DNA from: Fimbriimonas ginsengisoli Gsoil 348
GTDB lineage: Bacteria; Armatimonadota; Fimbriimonadia; Fimbriimonadales; Fimbriimonadaceae
Reading direction: 5' to 3'
Assembly: GCA_945881865.1 (NCBI GenBank)
Contig: CAMCVK010000002.1
Location: 186,001 to 250,000 of the forward strand
Length of the DNA stretch: 64,000 bases
In this document: in pieces, positions 59,134-64,000 of the stretch
Layout: each line of letters begins with the position of its first letter
Numbering within the stretch: the first letter of the stretch is position 1
The notes under the pieces: model-generated
Seen by the model: only the letters and a program-made list of their open reading frames with translations
What the model was told of the DNA's origin: nothing
Database searches by the model: none
Translations under genes and position numbers: made by a program

Positions 59134-61818
59134 TCAGCGACCCAGTCTCCGTGTCAGGCGCACAAGCCGCCCGTTGGCGTTAAGCAGCAAGTCTCCCTGA
59201 GCGTTGATGGCTGTGCCATAAACATTCCGAAGCAAGAGCTTGTCGCCGGTGGTTCCACTACCGTCCCCGCGGCCAGCAACCGTCTTCACCGAGCCATTCA
59301 AGATTCGCCGAACCACGGTGCCGTCGCCGATGTAGACGGCACCCGACGCATCCGTAGCAATAGAATTTATATTGTTGAAAGTAGCGTCAAGGGCATTCGT
59401 GCTGTCCGCGCCGCCGAAAGCTCCGCTTCCTGCCAGGGTCGACACCACGTTCGTCAGCGTGTCCAGCACCCGAACGCGGTTGTTGCTTCGGTCGGCAATA
59501 TACACCTTTCCGGAGGGCGAGTACGCTGCGCCAACGCAGTTGCCAAACCGTGCGCTGAAGGGTGACCCATCCGCGTAACCGCCGACGCCGGTTCCCGCGA
59601 CCGTGTCTACCGACCAGGAGGTCGATAGCTCCCGCGGCCCGCCAATGTACCGAAGGAAACGAATACGGGCACCGGTGAACTCGGTCATGTATAGGTTGTC
59701 GTTACTTGGCCCGCAAAGTGCAACCGGCCCGCGGAAGCGCGCAATATCGCCGGTGCCGTTAACGTCGCCTGGGCCACTGGCCGTACCGGCAATCGTCGTC
59801 ACGTTCCAGTTCCCTGGTTCCTTTGCATTGGCGCCTTCGTAATAGAGCCCCAACCGGCGAACCGTGTGGTTCGACTCATCGGCCACGATGATCTCTGTTC
59901 CGGCAGGATTCACGGAGATCGCATTTGGGTAGCCAAACCTCGCGCTGATTCCACTACCGTCAGTCGATCCAGCAAATCCGACCTTGCCCGCAATGAGAGT
60001 CACCGTCCCGTCCGGGTCGATGCGTCGGATTACGCGGGCCACGCCGTCCGAAGCGTAGATCACGCCCTGCTTGTCAAACGCGAAGTACGTCGTTGTGGAG
60101 TCGAAAGCTACGGTCTCGAGCCGACCGGTATAGGCGGAGGTTGAGGTGGCACGGGAGAGGAACTGCCCGACCACGTTCGGTGATCCGGGACCAGCCGAAG
60201 CATTCAGGACCGCTTCCAGAGGCGCATAGACGCTCGTGGGTGCCTCGACGGTTACGGTGAATCGAAACGCCGGAACCTCGGAGGGAATCGTGAACTGCCA
60301 CTCGCCGATCTCGGCGGTTGCGCCGGGCTCAATCCGCTGGGCGACGTCAATGTAGGGCCGTTGCAAACCGTTCAGGTCGGCAAAGCCGGTTGGGTTCACC
60401 AAGGTGGCCTCGCCGGTTCCGCTTCCGTCGGGCGTTCCAAAGTCAAACGAGCCTTCGCTCACCACGCGCCGGATGCCGTTGGCACCGCCGTCTGCCAAGA
60501 GAATTCGGTTCGTTCGGTCGGTGGCGAGAGCGCGAATATCGCCAAAGAATGCAGTGGCACCATTGCCGTCTACCCATCCGCTATTACCTTGGCCGGCAAG
60601 TACGGCGACCGTCCAGTTAACGCTTTGCGCGGGCGCCGAGTTGTTCTTGAGCGAGATGCGCTTCAGCTGGTTGTTGCCACTATCGCCAACGATGAAGACG
60701 TCACCGACGGCAGCAATCGAAGTAGGCAGGTTGAAGCGCGCGACGTCGCCGTCGCCAACCACATTGCCGGAAACGCCGCCGAACACTGCGGAGCGGGATG
60801 TACCGGCATTAAAGATTCGAACGCGATGCAAGGACCGCTCAACCACGCCGATGCTCTTATTCGACGAAATGGCGAGGGCCTGGCCATCAACGACCCCGGT
60901 GACCCGGGTAGTTACATTTCCGGCGACCATGTTGCCGGCCGAGAAAGTGTAGGCAATCGACTTCACCAAGTTGTTTCCGGTGTCGGTCACCCAAATAAGG
61001 CCGGCGCTCGTATCGGCGAATGAGCCGCTCGGGTTGAGGAACCGGGCCGCCGCCGCCGCTCCAAGCACGTTTCCACTGGTGTTATCCAGCCCGGCCCAGG
61101 TGTTCACCTGGCCACTGTCGATGGCGATCAGCTTGATGCTGTGAAGGCTGGAGCAGGGCGCGATCAGGTACTCCTTGCCGCTCGCCGGGTCCCGCGCGTA
61201 GGCGAGGCTCGTCGCGGGAACTGCCGTCGCGACGGTGGAAACATTCCCGTCCAAGAGTCGACGAATGCGATTGTCGGTTCCGTTGAAGTAGATCGAACCA
61301 TCGTTACCGCTGGCGACCGCAGAAGGCACCGATAGCATCGCGGAACCCACCGGCCCGTCTGCGTAGCCGCCTGGGCCACCATCGCGAATCGGGCTGGTTA
61401 CCGTTGCCAACGCGCGCAGATCCGAAGAGTAGCCGAGCGATGGCCCCATGACCCCGAACTGAACGCGGATCGGGCGGGCTCCGCCGATGGCTTCCGTCAA
61501 ATTGTTTTTCAGCTGAACCTTGAGGGACCGCCGACCGACCTCGCCGCCTTCGCTGAGCAGCGTCGAGGTCGTGAAGGTGACCGATCCGCCACCAAGGACG
61601 GCACGACCGGCGGCCGGCTCAAGCGAAGCCACCGTAACCTTTCCGGTTTTGACGTCAACTTCGAACGCCGCCGTGCCTTGCTCCACCGGACCGACGACGG
61701 TTACCGGAACTGCCGGGCTACTACCACCACCCGAGCCGCCGCATCCAAAAAGGCCGACCGAGACGGCCGCGAAGACGGGGAGCAACGACCTGCCGAGCGG
61801 GCGGCGGAGAGAAAGCAT
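59134..61818 (-). CDS. NHL-repeat lipoprotein
   Basis: 894 residues. N-terminus LLPVFAAVSVGLFGCGGSGGG: lipobox LFGC with Cys26 and a Gly/Ser-rich linker. Two NHL beta-propellers follow, about 160-475 and 590-890, with recurring DGNVSTVA, GYADGSPFSARFGNC, STDGSGISARFGYPNAISVNPAGTEIIVADESNHTVRRL and YIADRSNNRVRVLD. A beta-sandwich (EIGEWQFTIPSEVPAFRFTVTVEAP) sits between. Such proteins bind partners or display at the surface. TTGCTT-17-TATAAT ends 5 nt before the ATG, an excellent leaderless promoter. Confidence 0.87.
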   Translation of the reverse strand: MLSLRRPLGRSLLPVFAAVSVGLFGCGGSGGGSSPAVPVTVVGPVEQGTAAFEVDVKTGKVTVASLEPAAGRAVLGGGSVTFTTSTLLSEGGEVGRRSLKVQLKNNLTEAIGGARPIRVQFGVMGPSLGYSSDLRALATVTSPIRDGGPGGYADGPVGSAMLSVPSAVASGNDGSIYFNGTDNRIRRLLDGNVSTVATAVPATSLAYARDPASGKEYLIAPCSSLHSIKLIAIDSGQVNTWAGLDNTSGNVLGAAAAARFLNPSGSFADTSAGLIWVTDTGNNLVKSIAYTFSAGNMVAGNVTTRVTGVVDGQALAISSNKSIGVVERSLHRVRIFNAGTSRSAVFGGVSGNVVGDGDVARFNLPTSIAAVGDVFIVGDSGNNQLKRISLKNNSAPAQSVNWTVAVLAGQGNSGWVDGNGATAFFGDIRALATDRTNRILLADGGANGIRRVVSEGSFDFGTPDGSGTGEATLVNPTGFADLNGLQRPYIDVAQRIEPGATAEIGEWQFTIPSEVPAFRFTVTVEAPTSVYAPLEAVLNASAGPGSPNVVGQFLSRATSTSAYTGRLETVAFDSTTTYFAFDKQGVIYASDGVARVIRRIDPDGTVTLIAGKVGFAGSTDGSGISARFGYPNAISVNPAGTEIIVADESNHTVRRLGLYYEGANAKEPGNWNVTTIAGTASGPGDVNGTGDIARFRGPVALCGPSNDNLYMTEFTGARIRFLRYIGGPRELSTSWSVDTVAGTGVGGYADGSPFSARFGNCVGAAYSPSGKVYIADRSNNRVRVLDTLTNVVSTLAGSGAFGGADSTNALDATFNNINSIATDASGAVYIGDGTVVRRILNGSVKTVAGRGDGSGTTGDKLLLRNVYGTAINAQGDLLLNANGRLVRLTRRLGR

Positions 61819-61823
61819 GCCCT

Positions 61824-61852
61824 ATTATAGGGTCCGCCACCCCAAAAAGCAA
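61824..61852 (-). promoter_or_regulatory. Promoter of the NHL lipoprotein gene
   Basis: On the minus strand TTGCTT (61847-61852), 17 nt, TATAAT (61824-61829), then 5 nt to the ATG at 61818. The best sigma-70 promoter in the window, with transcription predicted at the start codon. Confidence 0.7.
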
Positions 61853-61858
61853 AGCGGT

Positions 61859-62359
61859 TTACAGAAGTCGCGCCGTCTTCACCAAGCGGTCGAACTTGGC
61901 CAGCAAGTCCTTCTCGTTCTTTGCATCCGGAATCTTCACCGAAAGGGCGAGAATCGAGTCCTTTTCATCCTTCAAGATGACGTAGCGCGAGATGGCAAAG
62001 CCCTTCTCATCGAGGACATTAAAGCTTGCGGCCTGGTAGCCCTGCTTCGTCTTGCTCAGCTTGTACGGAGTTGCCTTGCTTCCGACCGGGCTGCTTCGCA
62101 TGATGAAAAAGAGCGAAGTTTGGTACAAGCGGTCCCAGCCTTGCTTGCCGCCGCCGGGCGCCGTCATGGCGGTCATTTCGCCTTTCTTCGCGACAGGAGC
62201 CTTCATCTCGCGCTGACCGAACGACGTCTCCTCGCCGATCTCCCATCCCTTCGGCACTTCCAAGGAATAGGATGCGGTTTCGACCCGGACGAAGCCGTCC
62301 TTCAGGTCGGTGACTTTGGCGTCTTGAAACATGATAACGGCGGCGAGAAAGGTCAACAT
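61859..62359 (-). CDS. Small secreted hypothetical protein
   Basis: 166 residues with a short hydrophobic N-terminus (MLTFLAAVIMFQ). The rest is a beta-rich domain (YSLEVPKGWEIGEETSFGQREM, SFNVLDEKGFAISRYVILKDEKDSILALSVKIP) typical of PsbP/DUF1795-like proteins. It resembles in style the lipoprotein at 13503. No catalytic residues are seen. It lies 28 nt after the C45-like gene and may be in the same unit. Confidence 0.65.
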   Translation of the reverse strand: MLTFLAAVIMFQDAKVTDLKDGFVRVETASYSLEVPKGWEIGEETSFGQREMKAPVAKKGEMTAMTAPGGGKQGWDRLYQTSLFFIMRSSPVGSKATPYKLSKTKQGYQAASFNVLDEKGFAISRYVILKDEKDSILALSVKIPDAKNEKDLLAKFDRLVKTARLL

Positions 62360-62387
62360 AGCCGTGACTACGCAGCCAACGCGAGAA

Positions 62388-63680
62388 TCATTTCTCCGGT
62401 CGGAAGAAAACCCACGGTTGCGAAGGAATATCTCTCAGCATCGCCGGGCGGTTCGCGCCGAACTTGCGCTCGCTGCCGTCCGAGACGCCCATTCTTGCCC
62501 AAAAGCTCATCTTCCCGGCCAGATCGGCGGTGACCACTTTTGAATTGATCGCCCCGCTGAGCGGGCCCTTTCCGCACAGAACGCCCCCGCTCGCTACGTT
62601 CTTTTTCAGCACCTCGTCGTAGGTATCTGCCAAGAAGGCTTTCGCCTTCTCGTCGGTAACCTGGCCGTCGTTCTCCCTCAGAAGGGTCTTCCAACGGGCG
62701 CGACGCCGCTCGCATCCGTTCGCCAAATCGCCCGAATCCCAGCCGCCGGGAATCTCCTCTGCGATCAGCTTTGGGTTCTCGGGGAAGTTCGAACCCACAA
62801 ATGAACCATCGGTGGCGGTGGCGAAGATCACATTCTTGAGGCCAAGCTCCAGCTTTCCGATTTCGTTGGTCTTAGTGTCGGCGAGCAACCAAGTGTTGGC
62901 GTAGCCGCCGTTGTTGCCCTTCTTCATGATGGCGGCGAACTCATCCAGCGAGTTTGCATATTGCGTCGCCTTCCGCATCCGCATGAACTCCGGAATCCCT
63001 TTCGTATCGAATCCGGCAAAGCCCGAAATGGTCGTTTCCGTGATCAAGATGCCGGCGGAGTTGATGGCAAAATCGCTGCCGCTGTGGATGAACCCGGCCA
63101 GCGCGTCCATCACAAACCGGTTCCCCTTGGCCGGCGTAACGTCGAGGATGAAATTGAACCGCTGGCCCATCCGGTAATCCCACCACAGGTTGTGGCCCAT
63201 CACGACTTTGCCGTCTTTGGTGGCACTGCCGGTAGAGACGAACGCGCTACAGGCTTCCTTGTTGCTCGGCTTATTCTGAAGCGAAGGAATATAGTAGCCC
63301 TCGGTTTCGATGTAGCTGTTGAAGGCGAGAACGTCCCAGGTGTCGGCCTTGAACCCGGCCTGGGTCAGCCCTTCCGCCTGACCGGCAAGCTCTTCTTGAT
63401 ACTCTTTGTCGATCTTGTCCCAGTAGATTGCCTTGGAGGTATCGCGGAACCAGCTCCAGTCCTTGCCGGTGTTCTCCTTCAGCGAGAGTTTCAGCGCGGC
63501 ATGGGCGTCTTGGATTTCGACCTTTGCAAGGCGACCGTATTCCTTACCAATGTGGCGCGGACTTCCCGCGAGTTTGAGGTAGACCCAACCGGCTTCCTCC
63601 CGCCGCGTACCGGGCAAGTCGGCAACCGTCGCCGCCTGGGCAACGGCAAGGCAGAAGAGAGGGGCAAAGATTCCGGCCAC
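62388..63680 (-). CDS. C45-family (acyltransferase/phospholipase B-like) Ntn hydrolase, secreted
   Basis: 430 residues from GTG with signal peptide ([20 protein letters not shown]). After a helical prosegment, Cys144 in [12 protein letters not shown] is the expected nucleophile and the cleavage site; the [12 protein letters not shown] block, [15 protein letters not shown] and [17 protein letters not shown] follow as in the C45/PLBL families. These enzymes mature by self-cleavage before Cys and hydrolyse amide or ester bonds. Substrate unknown. A TAAGAT 5 nt before the GTG suggests a leaderless start. Confidence 0.85.
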   Translation of the reverse strand: MAGIFAPLFCLAVAQAATVADLPGTRREEAGWVYLKLAGSPRHIGKEYGRLAKVEIQDAHAALKLSLKENTGKDWSWFRDTSKAIYWDKIDKEYQEELAGQAEGLTQAGFKADTWDVLAFNSYIETEGYYIPSLQNKPSNKEACSAFVSTGSATKDGKVVMGHNLWWDYRMGQRFNFILDVTPAKGNRFVMDALAGFIHSGSDFAINSAGILITETTISGFAGFDTKGIPEFMRMRKATQYANSLDEFAAIMKKGNNGGYANTWLLADTKTNEIGKLELGLKNVIFATATDGSFVGSNFPENPKLIAEEIPGGWDSGDLANGCERRRARWKTLLRENDGQVTDEKAKAFLADTYDEVLKKNVASGGVLCGKGPLSGAINSKVVTADLAGKMSFWARMGVSDGSERKFGANRPAMLRDIPSQPWVFFRPEK

Positions 63681-63685
63681 GTTGA

Positions 63686-63691
63686 ATCTTA
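63686..63691 (-). promoter_or_regulatory. -10-like TAAGAT 5 nt upstream of the C45-like gene
   Basis: TAAGAT-N5-GTG at 63680, no Shine-Dalgarno. Part of the leaderless-type pattern. Confidence 0.4.
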
Positions 63692-63769
63692 TCCCGGATC
63701 TGACGAAAGTAGATTCTTCCTTAACGGCCCTGCGTCGCCCAACGATCGGAAACCTTCATCGCGTCTGCC

Positions 63770-63798
63770 TTGCCAAAACGCAAGGGGAGTTGTATAGT
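63770..63798 (+). promoter_or_regulatory. Promoter of the pseudopilin at the right edge
   Basis: TTGCCA (63770-63775), 17 nt, TATAGT (63793-63798). It is 48 nt upstream of the ATG, leaving a leader of about 40 nt that contains a small GATGCG-TT-CGCATC hairpin. A conventional, leadered promoter. Confidence 0.6.
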
Positions 63799-63846
63799 TC
63801 GGATAAGTCGTGTGATGCGTTCGCATCGCGAAGGCTGGTTTACAAA

Positions 63847-64000
63847 ATGATTAGAGTCCACCGCATCCGAAAGGCCTTTACGCTCATCGAGCTTCTGGTC
63901 GTCATCGCAATCATCGCCATTTTGGCCGCGATCCTCTTCCCAGTTTTTGCGCAGGCGAAGGAAGCCGCGAAGAAAACTCAAGACCTCAGCAACAACAAGC
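63847..64000 (+). CDS. Prepilin-type N-terminal cleavage/methylation protein (3' end outside window)
   Basis: Fifty-one residues are visible, starting [20 protein letters not shown] and continuing [19 protein letters not shown], the same N-terminal design as the proteins at 21650 and 30103. The leader is slightly longer and has more basic residues. Cleavage is expected before Phe. The rest is cut by the window edge. Its promoter at 63770 has a consensus-like spacing and a leader of about 40 nt, unlike the leaderless genes nearby. Confidence 0.9.
   Translation, partial: MIRVHRIRKAFTLIELLVVIAIIAILAAILFPVFAQAKEAAKKTQDLSNNK

Overview
The window looks like a chromosomal segment of a member of the Armatimonadota, most probably the Fimbriimonadia. 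This is inferred from content, not from a marker gene. The DNA is GC-rich. It carries three copies of the prepilin-type N-terminus typical of that phylum (core [20 protein letters not shown], followed by FAQAK), two PEP-CTERM surface proteins, large secreted repeat proteins (SBBP, HAF-like, NHL) and a complete inner part of an lpt export operon, so the cell is diderm. I see no rRNA, tRNA, CRISPR array, phage or insertion sequence. Most of the segment is ordinary chromosome.

Layout. 1-6.8 kb (+): end of a TPR-like protein, a DUF374 acyltransferase, glyS, a secreted glycosidase-like protein and hisC. 6.8-10.5 kb (-): mutL, a Gfo/Idh/MocA oxidoreductase and tsaE, preceded by an unusual purine/pyrimidine inverted repeat. 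10.6-14.2 kb (+): a tightly coupled carbohydrate cluster (small membrane protein, six-hairpin-like protein, polysaccharide deacetylase, GT4) and a lipoprotein. 14.2-19.7 kb (-): PspA/IM30, a lysozyme-like secreted protein, hslU without hslV, and a HAF-like surface protein. 19.8-21.6 kb: a small unknown gene and two tandem Suppressor-of-fused (SUFU) genes. 21.6-28.3 kb (-): a probable nickel/cobalt operon, DUF4331 > His-rich TPR > CbiM > CbiQ > CbiO > NTF2-like > pseudopilin. 28.5-31 kb (-): a Ycf46-like AAA ATPase and a pseudopilin. 31-38.4 kb: a Kef-type antiporter, an orphan response regulator, a conserved unknown, a TrxR-type ferredoxin/flavodoxin reductase, a GAF/fRMsr-like protein, typA and a RuvC-fold protein. 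38.4-44.4 kb (-): rlmN, lptC, lptA, lptB, lptF/G and a DUF3084 protein. 44.5-57.4 kb (+): an SBBP protein, an HtrA protease, two PEP-CTERM paralogues, a SpoIIIAA/Ycf45-like ATPase, a DNRLRE/CARDB/discoidin-like secreted protein and a sugar nucleotidyltransferase fused to a degenerate phosphohexomutase. 57.4-64 kb: a HEPN/MNT pair whose MNT gene appears to start with ATC, two paralogous membrane proteins, an NHL lipoprotein, a small secreted protein, a C45-family hydrolase and the start of a third pseudopilin.

Regulatory style. About a dozen genes have a TANNNT-like -10 hexamer only 5-8 nt upstream of the start codon and no Shine-Dalgarno, which suggests leaderless transcription. Other genes, including the pseudopilins, the His-rich TPR protein and DUF4331, have a clear Shine-Dalgarno. 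Several intergenic spaces carry C-rich/G-rich palindromes of one apparent family.

The most promising material for a new system is the DUF4331/His-rich TPR/CbiMQO operon. After it come the HEPN/MNT pair with its non-canonical start, the catalytically degenerate mutase fusion and the tandem SUFU genes. Residue numbers, motif reads and functional calls were made by eye. No database search was run.
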